Assembly (NCBI RefSeq): GCF_030489605.1
Contig: NZ_JAUKFY010000005.1
Location: 186,001 to 250,000 of the forward strand
Source of the DNA: Brevibacillus laterosporus
GTDB taxonomy: Bacteria > Bacillota > Bacilli > Brevibacillales > Brevibacillaceae
Direction: 5' to 3'
Length of the DNA stretch: 64,000 bases
How positions within the stretch are numbered: the stretch's first letter is position 1; each line of letters begins with the position of its first letter. The position numbers and the translations under genes are program-made. The notes under the pieces were generated by a model. That model made no database searches. It was not told where the DNA came from and saw only the letters and a program-made list of their open reading frames with translations. Shown one piece after another: positions 39,701-48,350 of the stretch.

Positions 39701-41300
39701 TCCTCGGAATACAGATGAGGCCCGAATGGCATCGCTTTGGGCAAATGTACTCGGAGTGACTTCCATCGGCATTTATGATAATTTTTTTGAGCGCGGCGGT
39801 CATTCCCTTAAGGTGATGCTACTGTGCTCGCAAATCCAGAAGGAATACGGGGTTAGCATTCCGATCCGTCAGGTTTTTGAGAATCCAAACGTAGCGGCAA
39901 CCACCTTATATGTACAAAGTCAAAAGCAACAGCATGCTTATGAGCCGTTGCTTTCATTAAACCAAAGGGACTATTACGAAACCTCTTCACCACAAAAGAG
40001 AATGTATATCGTAAGCCAATATAAAAGCGTGGGAAAAAGCTATCATATTCCGGTTATGTATTGGCTGGAAGGGAACCTGAACGTGGAGGCACTCCGGCAA
40101 GCCTTCCAACAGCTCATAGATAGACATGAGCCTCTGCGCACTAGCTTTGCTGTAGTGCAAGGTGAGATTGTGCAGCGGGTAGAGGAGAACGTCTCTTTTC
40201 CTTTACTGTTCGAACAGATTGACGAGCATAAGCTGGACCTTGCTTTTCAATATTTTGAAAAACCGCTTGATTTACACCAGTCTCCTTTAATGCGAGCAGG
40301 ATTGTTTCAAACGAAGCCAGAGCATTATTTGTTCATCTTAGAGCTGCATCACATTATTGCAGATGGTATCTCCGTGGCTATTCTTCTACAAGAGCTGTTT
40401 GCCCTTTATCAGGGGGAGGAGCTTGCACCGCTTTCTATTCAATATAAAGAATATGCCGATTGGAGTATGCGATTTAGGGATTCAGCATTATTTTTGCAAC
40501 AGGAGCAATTTTGGTTATCCCTTTTAAAAGAGCCATTGCCAACTCTGGCGCTTCCTATGGATTTTCCCCGACCCGCTATTCAGCAATTTCAGGGGAAACA
40601 GGTTAGCACGTGGATTGACGAGGAGCTGACCGCATTGATCCATAAGAGGGCGGCTGAAAATGGGGTAACTCTGCACATGTTTTTATATGCTGTCTATAAC
40701 CTGCTTCTTTATAAGTACACGGGACAGCATGATTTCATTGTAGGGGTCCCGATTGCAGGCAGAGCGCATCCTGACGTACCATCAATGGTCGGAATGTTTG
40801 TAAATACGTTGGCTATTCGCTGTGTGGTTCATCCACATGATGATTTCCGCACGTTTTTAACACAAGTAAGAGATCGATTCCTTGATGCTTATGATCACCA
40901 GGATTATCCCTTGGAAATGCTGATTGAAAAGCTAGGCTTAGCGCGTGACCTCGGACGAAATCCGTTATTTGATACACTATTTGGCATGCAAAATTCAAAT
41001 GATTGGCAAGTAGCACAGCTTCGAGAACTGAGGATAGTGCCCTTCGAAGCAAAGCTGCAAGTAGCGCAATTTGATTTAGCGTTAAAGGCAGAAGAAAGAC
41101 AAAAACGACTTCTCATTCAATGGGAATATGCAGTTCATTTATTTAAGACACAAACCATTACAATGCTCTCTCAGGATTATCTCACCTTATTGCAAGACAT
41201 GTTGGCAAATCTGGATCAGCCACTTCAGAATGTAATCATAAAAAACCAGCCGTCTCAGCTTGCAAACATGCTGACCGATACAATTGAGTTTCATTTTTAG
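36756..41300 (+). CDS. Lipopeptide NRPS 3: module 7 (Ile-type) plus terminal C domain
   Basis: 1514 residues, order C-A-T-C. C7 (IYYLSPMQEGMLFHT; HHILLDGW at 146) is DCL, consistent with accepting the D-Leu peptide from NRPS 2. A7 (475-990) reads DGIFLGVVCK, close to Ile codes of the DGFFLGVVYK type; Ile, Val or Leu is possible. Its A10 motif is NGKINDS, with the usual Arg after Asp missing but the catalytic Lys kept. T7 Ser is near 1016. C8 (1073-1500; HHIIADG near 1198) is LCL and complete, and the protein ends there, so module 8 is completed by the next protein. ATG 36756 is preceded by GAGGTGA at 8 bases. An in-frame GTG at 36744 is part of that Shine-Dalgarno sequence, so I did not use it. 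Confidence 0.93.
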   Translation: MGTFQQDQVQDIYYLSPMQEGMLFHTLLHPEQSYYVEQMSIPIKGPFQVDLLEQSVQRLCNRHDIFRTVFIHEKVKRPVQVVLRERDFSIRKKDISHLAREEQERIIKAYKQQDRETGFDLSKDVLMRMAVFITGREEYIWIWSYHHILLDGWCLGKVISELFHYYESSRLVQPISLTAVKPYKEYIKWLQTQDKKPSLAYWKAYLDEFEGQITFKEQRRRGNRAENSAEEYISGEVTFVLGEEDTFALHELASQHSFTINTAIQAAWAILLSRYHLKNDVIFGTIVSGRPVELEGVEAMIGPFINVVPTRVRFNQESSFLELVTALQEQVLQAERHQYIPFYEIKGSQADKAELIDHLIVFENYPFESVEDENGQRLGFQIGRISVFERTNYDLNILVMPGKKLTFQISYNQQIYPTDFIQRIKDQWLMVVKQAARQPKRSVAEMSLVTEIEQQKEIAREQEMSNNTTWLSGKLPVEQFGKQVQKHPNKIALITEEQRFTYRELNNRANQLALALNKKGIGPGSIVGLLFQRGWELVVSIWATVKQGAAYLPIDPDYPLSRMRYMVEDAQASLLLTDKKQYSKGLELLHEEAVFVAEEGLFQPTSCSYTGVEADPDHIAYIVYTSGTTGLPKGVGISQRNMAAFCEELKDFGITSQDTLLSLSPYTFDGFIIDLFGAMLHGAKLFLPSKETILQLERLGQIIVEEKVSVMFVTTALFNLLIDEERDFLQGIRLLLFGGERASLKHARKAIAKLPYTRLFHVYGPTEGTVCATSYEINQLSDEMINLPIGKPLSYTSSYVLGPGNCLQPLGAPGELCLGGLGLASGYLNRPELTAEKFIPHPFISGARLYRTGDIVRLLPDGNLEFLERSDHQVKIRGHRIELGEIESCILTLEKVKEAVVRAITNDQGHVIVTAYVVKQHGMALQEGEIRSFLEQVMPDYMLPQFYFMMEQLPLNQNGKINDSLLPTPTAQSTYSTKEAGVPRNTDEARMASLWANVLGVTSIGIYDNFFERGGHSLKVMLLCSQIQKEYGVSIPIRQVFENPNVAATTLYVQSQKQQHAYEPLLSLNQRDYYETSSPQKRMYIVSQYKSVGKSYHIPVMYWLEGNLNVEALRQAFQQLIDRHEPLRTSFAVVQGEIVQRVEENVSFPLLFEQIDEHKLDLAFQYFEKPLDLHQSPLMRAGLFQTKPEHYLFILELHHIIADGISVAILLQELFALYQGEELAPLSIQYKEYADWSMRFRDSALFLQQEQFWLSLLKEPLPTLALPMDFPRPAIQQFQGKQVSTWIDEELTALIHKRAAENGVTLHMFLYAVYNLLLYKYTGQHDFIVGVPIAGRAHPDVPSMVGMFVNTLAIRCVVHPHDDFRTFLTQVRDRFLDAYDHQDYPLEMLIEKLGLARDLGRNPLFDTLFGMQNSNDWQVAQLRELRIVPFEAKLQVAQFDLALKAEERQKRLLIQWEYAVHLFKTQTITMLSQDYLTLLQDMLANLDQPLQNVIIKNQPSQLANMLTDTIEFHF

Positions 41301-41316
41301 AGGGAGGGAGTCTGAG

Positions 41317-42081
41317 ATGAGGGCTCGTATAACCCATGATGCGAGATTTGTCCATTGGAAAAGGGAATGGGATTTCTGGCGAGAGAAGAGCACAGAAGAT
41401 GTAGCTTTATCTGCATTTCCAACTGATGGTCTTTCCTTAGGCAGGGGGAGCAACAGAACGGCATATTTTCAAAAAACATTTACGCATGAAATGAGTAACC
41501 GATTATGCAGGCTTAGCGGAGGCTCTGATTATACCCTTTTTACAGTGCTGTTAGCCGCTGTTAAAGCCCTGCTTGCTGTATATACGGCACAGCCAACCGT
41601 TGTTGTGGGAATGCCTGTTTTTCGGCAGAATGATCCAAAAAATGATTTCATTAACTGTCTTGTATTAGTGACGGCGACAAGAGATGATGACCTAACTTGC
41701 AAACAATGGTTACAGCAGGTCAAAGGGAGTCTGCTTGAAGCTAATGATCATCAAAATATCCCGTTTCAGGCGATTGCCGAGCTATTTTCATTCAACAAAG
41801 CACCGGATAGTACCCCCATTTGCCCAACTGTTGTACGCCTTGATTCCATTCAAGAAAAGGATTACACAAAGCTAGTAGCAACTGGACTTCAATTTCATTT
41901 TCTCCGACAGCCAGATCAAATCACCCTTGAATTAGAATATCAAGTCGAATGTTATAGCTTGTTACTGATTAAGCAGATTGCAGGTCACTTAGAGATCATG
42001 ATCAGCAAGATGCTAAGTCAGCCGGACGACAAGCTGAGCGAATTCAGCCTACTGACTCAGGCAGAGGAAAACACCTTGCTT
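41317..42081 (+). other. C-domain half without HHxxxDG at the N-terminus of NRPS 4
   Basis: Residues 1-255 match only the second lobe of a condensation domain: YTLFTVLLAAVKALL, VVVGMPVFRQ, FINCLVLVTA, EANDHQNIPFQAIAEL and TPICPTVVRLD correspond to the motifs after HHxxxDG in ordinary C domains. NRPS 3 already ends with a complete C domain, so this half is additional. It is the same arrangement, C then half C then A, as at module 3 of NRPS 1, but cut by a gene boundary. Confidence 0.7.
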
Positions 42082-44583
42082 CATAGGGATACGAAATGTG
42101 ATTTTCCACGAGATAAAACCATCCATCAATTGTTTGAAAATCAGGTAACTCTTCACCCCGAGCGGATTGCTGTTTGGCATCAGGGGAAAAGCATCTCTTA
42201 CAAGGAGCTGAACCAAAAAGCCAATCAGCTCGCTCGAAGGCTACAGCATATAGGTATTGCTCCTGAGGATCGCGTCGCTCTGCTTTTGGATAGATCGCCG
42301 CTCATGGTCATCGCTATCCTTGCTGTTTTGAAAGCGGGAGGAGCTTATGTGCCAATCGATCCGCATTATCCCGAGTCACGGATTTCGTATATGGTAGCAG
42401 ATAGTGGAGCTACTCTTTTACTTACAACCGGAGAATGTATAACGGATCAGCTATTTGATTGTACGGTTCTAGATGTAGAAGCTCCCGAAATATATCGTGG
42501 GAATAACGAAAATATTTTGTGCACCAACACCTCGCATCGGCTTGCCTATATCATTTATACGTCTGGAACTACCGGAAAGCCTAAAGGTGTCATGATTGAG
42601 CATCGTCAGGTTGTCCAGCTAATACGACATACCCCGTCTTGCTTTGATTTTAATGAACGAGATGTTTGGTCCATGTTTCATTCCTATTGCTTTGACTTTT
42701 CGGTATGGGAAATGTATGGGGCGTTGCTCTATGGCGGTGAATTAGTTTTGGTACCAACAGAGGTTGTACAAAACCCTGCAAAGTTTGCCAAACTATTGAT
42801 TGATCGGAAGGTAACCATTTTAAATCAGACGCCAAAAGCCCTATACGCTTTGCAAGACGAAATGATCAGACTCACCAAGCTGGAGGGTCTATCACCGCAG
42901 ATAAGGTATATGATTTTGGGAGGAGAGGCATTGCAACCCATGCTGCTTCGCCCTTGGCAGTCGCATTATCCATCTACCCGTCTCATCAATATGTATGGGA
43001 TAACAGAAACCACTGTGCACGTTACTTATAAGGAGCTGACAGATGAGGAGCTGATAACAAATCGAAGCAATATTGGAGTCCCGTTGCCTACATTGAGTTG
43101 TTATCTGTTCGATTCTAAGAAACGGCTGGTCCCTATGGGAGTAACGGGAGAATTATACATTGGGGGACATGGGGTTGGGAGAGGGTATATGAATCGGGCA
43201 GATCTGACAAGGGACAGATTCATCTTTCATCCTTACAAGACAGAAGATATATTATACCGGACAGGAGATCTAGCTCGATACCTGCCAAATGGGGAGCTTG
43301 AGTATCTGGGGCGCTCGGATCAGCAGGTGAAAATACGCGGGTATCGCTTGGAGCTTGGTGAGATTGAGACAGCAATTCTTTCTCATCCAGATGTGCGGGA
43401 AAGTCTTGTTCTAACGATCAACGACAAGCAGGGAGATCAGGCGTTATGTGCGTACGTGGTGAGAAATGGCGAGTTGGATGATCAACAGCTTCGAACATTT
43501 TTAACCAAAAAACTCCCAGCTTATATGCTTCCTTCCTACCTCGTTTTTGTCAGGGAGATTCCAATCACGTCTAATGGAAAGGCAGACCGTAGTTCTTTAC
43601 CTTCACCTCAAGAGGTAATTAGGGAAGCTGGCTACATCGCTCCGCGGAATCATACGGAGGAAAAGGTAGCGAAAATTTGGCAAGATGTACTCGGCATAGC
43701 GAAAGTGGGGGTAGCCGATCATTTCTTTACAAACGGCGGAAATTCATTAAATGCTTTGAAACTGATCGGACATATTTCTCAGGAATGGGGGATGGAGGTT
43801 CCTCTAGCGCTGTTGTTTGAATCGCCTACTGTTGAAGCGATCGCTAGATATTTGGATCATCAGGCAAATCCTTCAGACCAACAGCAGTTGCATGCATATC
43901 CTGAAATGATCACCTTTCATGCTGCCAAGGAGCAATCCATCTTTCTGTTTCCTCCCGTGCTAGGCTACGGAATCATGTACAACCGGTTCGCTTCCCAGTT
44001 CAATCATTTTCGGGTTCATGCCTTTGATTTTATGGAAAGTGAAAACAGAATTAGTCGCTATGTAGAAATGATTGAGCAAATGGCACCGACAGATACCCTT
44101 GTTTTAGGGGGATTTTCTGCAGGTGGGAATTTGGCGTTCGAGGTAGTCAAAGCTTTGGAGGAGCAAGGCAGAAGTGTTTCGCTACTGCTCCTCATTGATT
44201 CGTACCGTAAGCTGATCGAACTGAACCAGCCCTCCGAGGAACGAGAGAAAACCGTCCAATCTATCCTTGAAGCGAATCATGAGATGGTGACAGCTTACCT
44301 TGATATACACAGGGTACGCGATGGGCTTGTAAACAAAACAAAAGCTTACCACCAGTATTACGAGCAATTGATTAATAAGGGGAAAATAGCGGCTCCGATC
44401 TGTTTGTTAAAATCAGAGAGTATAACTACGCTGCCAGCAGGAGTGGATGCTTGGAACGAAGCCACCACCACCTCCTATACAGAACAACAGGGGATCGGTC
44501 AGCACGAGGAAATGCTACAGGTTTTTGCAAAGCAAAATGCCCAATTACTGCAGATTGCTATTGCAAAGGCTTTAACATCATGA
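41317..44583 (+). CDS. Lipopeptide NRPS 4: half C, Thr adenylation, carrier, thioesterase
   Basis: 1088 residues. Residues 1-255 are a C-terminal C-domain half lacking HHxxxDG. A8 (268-760) reads DFWNIGMVHK, the classical Thr code, with FDFSVWEMY and MYGITETTVH typical of Thr domains. T8 has NGGNSLNAL near 807. The C-terminal type I thioesterase has nucleophile Ser934 in GGFSAGG and should release the octapeptide by hydrolysis or macrolactonization. ATG 41317 follows AGGGAGGGAG, 16 bases after the NRPS 3 stop; an in-frame TTG at 41284 would overlap NRPS 3 and has no site. A strong terminator follows at 44619. With Thr as last residue, ring closure could use the 3-hydroxy acyl group (as in surfactin) or a side chain; the sequence does not decide this. 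Confidence 0.94.
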   Translation: MRARITHDARFVHWKREWDFWREKSTEDVALSAFPTDGLSLGRGSNRTAYFQKTFTHEMSNRLCRLSGGSDYTLFTVLLAAVKALLAVYTAQPTVVVGMPVFRQNDPKNDFINCLVLVTATRDDDLTCKQWLQQVKGSLLEANDHQNIPFQAIAELFSFNKAPDSTPICPTVVRLDSIQEKDYTKLVATGLQFHFLRQPDQITLELEYQVECYSLLLIKQIAGHLEIMISKMLSQPDDKLSEFSLLTQAEENTLLHRDTKCDFPRDKTIHQLFENQVTLHPERIAVWHQGKSISYKELNQKANQLARRLQHIGIAPEDRVALLLDRSPLMVIAILAVLKAGGAYVPIDPHYPESRISYMVADSGATLLLTTGECITDQLFDCTVLDVEAPEIYRGNNENILCTNTSHRLAYIIYTSGTTGKPKGVMIEHRQVVQLIRHTPSCFDFNERDVWSMFHSYCFDFSVWEMYGALLYGGELVLVPTEVVQNPAKFAKLLIDRKVTILNQTPKALYALQDEMIRLTKLEGLSPQIRYMILGGEALQPMLLRPWQSHYPSTRLINMYGITETTVHVTYKELTDEELITNRSNIGVPLPTLSCYLFDSKKRLVPMGVTGELYIGGHGVGRGYMNRADLTRDRFIFHPYKTEDILYRTGDLARYLPNGELEYLGRSDQQVKIRGYRLELGEIETAILSHPDVRESLVLTINDKQGDQALCAYVVRNGELDDQQLRTFLTKKLPAYMLPSYLVFVREIPITSNGKADRSSLPSPQEVIREAGYIAPRNHTEEKVAKIWQDVLGIAKVGVADHFFTNGGNSLNALKLIGHISQEWGMEVPLALLFESPTVEAIARYLDHQANPSDQQQLHAYPEMITFHAAKEQSIFLFPPVLGYGIMYNRFASQFNHFRVHAFDFMESENRISRYVEMIEQMAPTDTLVLGGFSAGGNLAFEVVKALEEQGRSVSLLLLIDSYRKLIELNQPSEEREKTVQSILEANHEMVTAYLDIHRVRDGLVNKTKAYHQYYEQLINKGKIAAPICLLKSESITTLPAGVDAWNEATTTSYTEQQGIGQHEEMLQVFAKQNAQLLQIAIAKALTS

Positions 44584-44618
44584 GGGACATGATCGATGTA
44601 ATCTAACGAGGAAAAGCT

Positions 44619-44661
44619 AACCGACCGCGGGGGATCTGTACAGCCTGCAGTCGGTTTTTTC
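44619..44661 (+). terminator. Terminator of the NRPS operon
   Basis: AACCGACCGC pairs with GCAGTCGGTT (one mismatch) around a GC-rich loop and is followed by TTTT. It lies 36 bases after the last NRPS stop codon. Confidence 0.82.
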
Positions 44662-44818
44662 ATAATTCTATATGCTAACGGGCCGAATGCACGCTTGGAT
44701 AGTGTGGTGCTTGCCAGTACCGCTGGTAAGGGCCAAAGGTTCATGACTTGCATTCCTGTGTTTGCATCGGTCCTTTACGCTGATGAAGCATCCCTTTATC
44801 TATTGATGCTGGTAACTG

Positions 44819-45601
44819 CTATTGTGACTGAAGGCAAAAGCTGTTAATAAACTGATGAACCAATAAATTCACCTCGTGATAAGCTTTAGTGGGGAGCTGA
44901 TGCTTATAACGGGGAATGGAACGAATTTTTGCCATCGGTAATTGAGAAGCCATTTCCTGTGCAAAGCAGGTAAAATGACCATCCTTTTCACCCGTTAATA
45001 AAAGAATGGGGAGCTTGATCTCATGGAGGCGATCCAGCACATCGTAGCAAGCAGCATACTGATAATAGTCGGCAATCCCTATTGGGTTTCCTTTTATGGC
45101 ATCGCGATAATTTCGTATAAACGTAAAGAAATTATTGGCATTGCTTGAGCCAGTCACCATTGCTAATGTGTGTAGAGCACCCCGTCGAGCCAGCTTTTCA
45201 GCAATCGTAATTAATCGATGAAGATAGGGACTTCTACAGTGGGCCATTCCGCTTAATAATATGGCACCTCTGATGTGCTGAGGTCTTTTTAACATCATTT
45301 CTAATGCGATAGAGCCACCGGTAGAATAGCCTAACAGGACGGCTTGTTCAATACAGAGATGCTCTAATAATAGATGTAAGTCAGAAGCGATTCCTTCATA
45401 GGTAAAGGGATGGGCTGAAATACTGCTTCTGCCGTGTCCTCTCAAATCCACTGAAATTACCTTATAACGGTCTTGCAGCTCTCTTTGCTGATAATAAAAA
45501 ATGCTGCCTGTAAGCAGAGGGGGATGTATACACAAAATCGGAAGCCCTTCTCCTTTTATCTCGTAATGAATGGTTGCGCCATTTGCAATAAAGTAAGGCA
45601 T
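44819..45601 (-). CDS. Alpha/beta-fold hydrolase
   Basis: 260 residues. The fold signatures are an oxyanion/HGxP-like LCIHPPLLTG, SVDLRGHGRSS, nucleophile elbow GYSTGGS, the Asp region LLLTGEKDGH and a late His in PRYKHQLP. No signal peptide or membrane anchor is seen, so it should be cytosolic. The substrate cannot be told from sequence. ATG 45601 is preceded by GGAGGT at good spacing; an upstream in-frame ATG at 45643 lacks a site. It converges on the NRPS operon and lies 235 bases from its end, on the opposite strand, so it is probably transcribed independently. A role in lipopeptide metabolism or hydrolysis is conceivable but unsupported. Confidence 0.88.
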   Translation of the reverse strand: MPYFIANGATIHYEIKGEGLPILCIHPPLLTGSIFYYQQRELQDRYKVISVDLRGHGRSSISAHPFTYEGIASDLHLLLEHLCIEQAVLLGYSTGGSIALEMMLKRPQHIRGAILLSGMAHCRSPYLHRLITIAEKLARRGALHTLAMVTGSSNANNFFTFIRNYRDAIKGNPIGIADYYQYAACYDVLDRLHEIKLPILLLTGEKDGHFTCFAQEMASQLPMAKIRSIPRYKHQLPTKAYHEVNLLVHQFINSFCLQSQ

Positions 45602-45743
45602 ATGATACCTCCGTTTTACATGTTTAATTACTAATCTGCGCAAGCCAATCTTGTTTCAAACATCAGGGGGGACTAATGAAGGTTGCTAGAACATGGGTTT
45701 GCTTGTATAGTCTTGATAGATGACGCAAAGGTACGGGTGACAT

Positions 45744-46679
45744 ATGGAAGAAAATAAAATTAGTAAGATGGTCGAAGCAGCTAAAATGTATTATCAGTTG
45801 GATTTAAGTCAACAAGAGATTGCTAAGCAGCTAGGTGTATCAAGACCGACTGTGTCGAGACTGCTGCAGCAAGCCAAGGCAGAAGGCATTGTGCGCATTG
45901 AAATTATGGACCCAGAGGAAAATCTTCAGCGCATTGAGCTGGAACTGGCACAGAAATATAATTTAAAAGCGGTTATGATTGTACCAGTAGCGACTAATGA
46001 CGAGACGCTCATTAAAGAAATGCTTGGGAAACGAACAGCACAGTATCTTCATGAGGTTGTCACAGATCATGATATCATCGCAGTTACGTGGGGCACGACT
46101 ATGTACCGAGTAGCCATGGAATTGCAGCCAAAAGCCATTCAGGGAGCACAGGTGGTGCAATTAAAGGGTGGTGTGAGCCATTCGCAAACAAATACCTATG
46201 CTTCAGAGGTATTACATTTGTTTGGACAAGCCTATCACACTACACCGCATTATCTGCCTCTGCCCGCAATCGTCGACTCAGCGCTGGTAAAAGAAACGTT
46301 GGAGACAGATCGTTACATACAACGACAGCTGGAACTAGCACGAAAGGCTAACATTGCTATCTTTACTGTAGGTGGCGTAATGTCTGATGCATTATTGTTT
46401 CGATTAGGCTATTTTAGTGAACATGATTTAGCTTTGTTAGCCGAGCGGGCGGTTGGCGACATTTGCTCACGGTTCTACGATCAGGAGGGTAACATTGTAA
46501 ATGAAGAGCTAACGAATAGGACTGTTGGTATCCCGATAGAGGAGCTCAAGAGTAAAGAACGGTCCATTTTAGTAGCTGGAGGGTCAACCAAGCTAGAGGC
46601 AATTAGAGGGGCGATTCGCGGTGGTTATAATAATGTTTTGGTTACTGATCATTATACTGCCAAGGAATTATTAAAATAA
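45744..46679 (+). CDS. deoR: Deoxyribonucleoside regulator DeoR (SorC family)
   Basis: 311 residues. The N-terminal helix-turn-helix is SQQEIAKQLGVSRPTVSRLLQQAK. The sugar-phosphate-binding domain contains TWGTTMYRVAMELQPK, VQLKGGVSHSQTNTY, HYLPLPAIVD, FRLGYFSE, AVGDICSRF and ERSILVAGGSTK, all closely matching B. subtilis DeoR. In that organism DeoR represses the dra-nupC-pdp operon and is inactivated by deoxyribose-5-phosphate. Here the target genes pdp and deoC follow directly on the same strand, which supports the call. The Shine-Dalgarno before ATG 45744 is weak (GGGTGAC). Confidence 0.93.
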   Translation: MEENKISKMVEAAKMYYQLDLSQQEIAKQLGVSRPTVSRLLQQAKAEGIVRIEIMDPEENLQRIELELAQKYNLKAVMIVPVATNDETLIKEMLGKRTAQYLHEVVTDHDIIAVTWGTTMYRVAMELQPKAIQGAQVVQLKGGVSHSQTNTYASEVLHLFGQAYHTTPHYLPLPAIVDSALVKETLETDRYIQRQLELARKANIAIFTVGGVMSDALLFRLGYFSEHDLALLAERAVGDICSRFYDQEGNIVNEELTNRTVGIPIEELKSKERSILVAGGSTKLEAIRGAIRGGYNNVLVTDHYTAKELLK

Positions 46680-47012
46680 TAAAAACGGAACAAAACAACT
46701 CAAATGACCTTCAGATTGCAAGAAAAAGAGGCAAGCTTCCGCCAATGGAGCAGGCCTCTTTTTGATTTTCAAAAATTCCTGCTTGTAATCTTCACAAAAT
46801 GCCTTAAAATAGGTGCTTACCCTTTTTAAAGACAGCAACCCGTTGCTACCTTCTGAATCGGGCTCCATTTGTATATGATACGAATTGGACAAATGTTCAA
46901 ACGAGATTTGACATTTTTTCATAAGGCTGGTAAGGTGAAGATGGAGATACTGAAGTAGGTAATCTCACGGTAGTAGCTGTCAACATACATAATGAAACAG
47001 CAGGTGATCAAT
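46680..47012. other. deoR-pdp intergenic region with a hairpin terminator
   Basis: 333 bases without a supported gene. A terminator lies at 46723-46763: AAAAAGAGGC and GCCTCTTTTT form a perfect 10-base stem with a 21-base loop, and it can work in both directions. The rest should contain the promoter and DeoR operator of pdp-deoC, but I could not pick out a convincing palindrome or -10/-35 pair. An 83-codon minus-strand frame across the hairpin has no ribosome site and is not called. Confidence 0.75.
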
Positions 47013-48317
47013 ATGAGAATGGTCGATTTAATTGAAAAGAAACGCGATGGGAAAGAACTGACCAAAGAAGAGATTATCTTTATCGTTGAGGGTTTTACGG
47101 ATGGATCTATTCCGGATTATCAAATGTCTGCTTTAGCTATGGCGATTTACTTTCAGGGGATGACCCCGGAAGAAACAGCATATCTGACGATGGCCATGGT
47201 TGAATCAGGTGATCAGATTGATTTGTCCGCTATAGAAGGTGTAAAGGTAGACAAACACAGCACAGGCGGGGTTGGTGACACTACAACGCTGGTTCTTGCT
47301 CCGCTAGTTGCGGCAGTAGGTGTTCCTGTAGCAAAAATGTCTGGTCGTGGTCTAGGACATACAGGCGGTACCATAGACAAGCTGGAAGCAGTAGCAGGCT
47401 TTCATGTCGAGATTGATAATGAAGAATTTAACCGTTTAGTTAACACAAATAAAGTGGCCGTAGTTGGACAAAGCGGTAATCTTACCCCCGCTGATAAAAA
47501 ACTATATGGCTTGCGTGATGTCACAGGATCAGTAAGCTCAATTCCATTAATTGCAAGCTCGATTATGAGTAAAAAGATTGCTTCCGGTGCTGATGCCATT
47601 GTTTTGGATGTAAAAACAGGCGCCGGAGCCTTTATGAAAACGCTAGATGATGCAAAAGAACTAGCTAGCACCATGGTTAAAATCGGTAACCAAGTAGGGC
47701 GTAAGACTATGGCGGTTATTTCTGACATGAGTCAGCCGCTTGGTTTTGCAATCGGAAATGCTTTAGAAGTTAAGGAAGCAATTGACACGTTAAAAGGTGA
47801 AGGCCCAGAAGATCTGCGTGAACTCTGCTTAGTCTTAGGCTCTCAAATGGTTTATTTAGCAGGTGAAGCTGCAAGTCTGGAAGAAGCACGGACCAAGCTG
47901 GAAGAAGTGATCGCAAACGGCAAAGCGCTCGAAACCTTTAAAACCTTCCTGGCCGCGCAAGGCGGAGATGCTAGCGTTGTCGATCAACCAGAGCGTTTGC
48001 CGACAGCTCAATTTACAATAGAGGTTCCAGCCAAGGAAGATGGTTATGTAGCCGAGATTATTGCCGATGATATTGGTACAGCGGCAATGATTTTAGGAGC
48101 AGGACGTGCTACGAAAGAATCTGAAATCGACTTGGCTGTTGGTCTGATCCTGCATAAAAAAGTTGGGGATCAGGTGAAGCAAGGGGAGTCGCTTGTAACG
48201 ATCCACAGTAATACGCAGGACGTTGATCAGGTGATTGAACGTATCTATCAATCATATGGATTCTCCAAGGACCCAGTGGGAGCATTGCCGTTGGTTTATT
48301 GTGAGATTAAAGAATAG
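47013..48317 (+). CDS. pdp: Pyrimidine-nucleoside phosphorylase
   Basis: 434 residues, close to the usual length. It cleaves thymidine, deoxyuridine and uridine with phosphate to the base and (deoxy)ribose-1-phosphate in the cytosol. Visible family motifs: [33 protein letters not shown], the phosphate site [72 protein letters not shown] and [15 protein letters not shown] 47013 is chosen because the protein then starts MRMVDL as in B. subtilis Pdp and AGGTGATC precedes it; an in-frame ATG at 46992 has no site. DeoC follows 33 bases downstream and uses the deoxyribose phosphate after phosphopentomutase action. Confidence 0.96.
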   Translation: MRMVDLIEKKRDGKELTKEEIIFIVEGFTDGSIPDYQMSALAMAIYFQGMTPEETAYLTMAMVESGDQIDLSAIEGVKVDKHSTGGVGDTTTLVLAPLVAAVGVPVAKMSGRGLGHTGGTIDKLEAVAGFHVEIDNEEFNRLVNTNKVAVVGQSGNLTPADKKLYGLRDVTGSVSSIPLIASSIMSKKIASGADAIVLDVKTGAGAFMKTLDDAKELASTMVKIGNQVGRKTMAVISDMSQPLGFAIGNALEVKEAIDTLKGEGPEDLRELCLVLGSQMVYLAGEAASLEEARTKLEEVIANGKALETFKTFLAAQGGDASVVDQPERLPTAQFTIEVPAKEDGYVAEIIADDIGTAAMILGAGRATKESEIDLAVGLILHKKVGDQVKQGESLVTIHSNTQDVDQVIERIYQSYGFSKDPVGALPLVYCEIKE

Positions 48318-48350
48318 ATAACTGGTAACAGTTACGAAAGAGGGATATAC

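Noticed and set aside
14280-44583. Assignment to a named Brevibacillus product such as tyrocidine, bogorol, tauramamide or laterocidine.
   Set aside because: Module number, starter domain and specificity codes do not fit those peptides as I know them; no database search could be run.
44665-44847. A 60-codon plus-strand frame between the NRPS terminator and the hydrolase gene (LYANGPNARLDSVVLASTAG...).
   Set aside because: It starts without an ATG near its 5' end, has no ribosome site, overlaps the end of the convergent hydrolase gene and matches no family I recognise. It could be a decayed remnant but cannot be supported.
46671-46922. 83-codon minus-strand frame between deoR and pdp.
   Set aside because: No Shine-Dalgarno, overlaps the deoR end and runs through the hairpin terminator at 46723-46763; composition is not protein-like.
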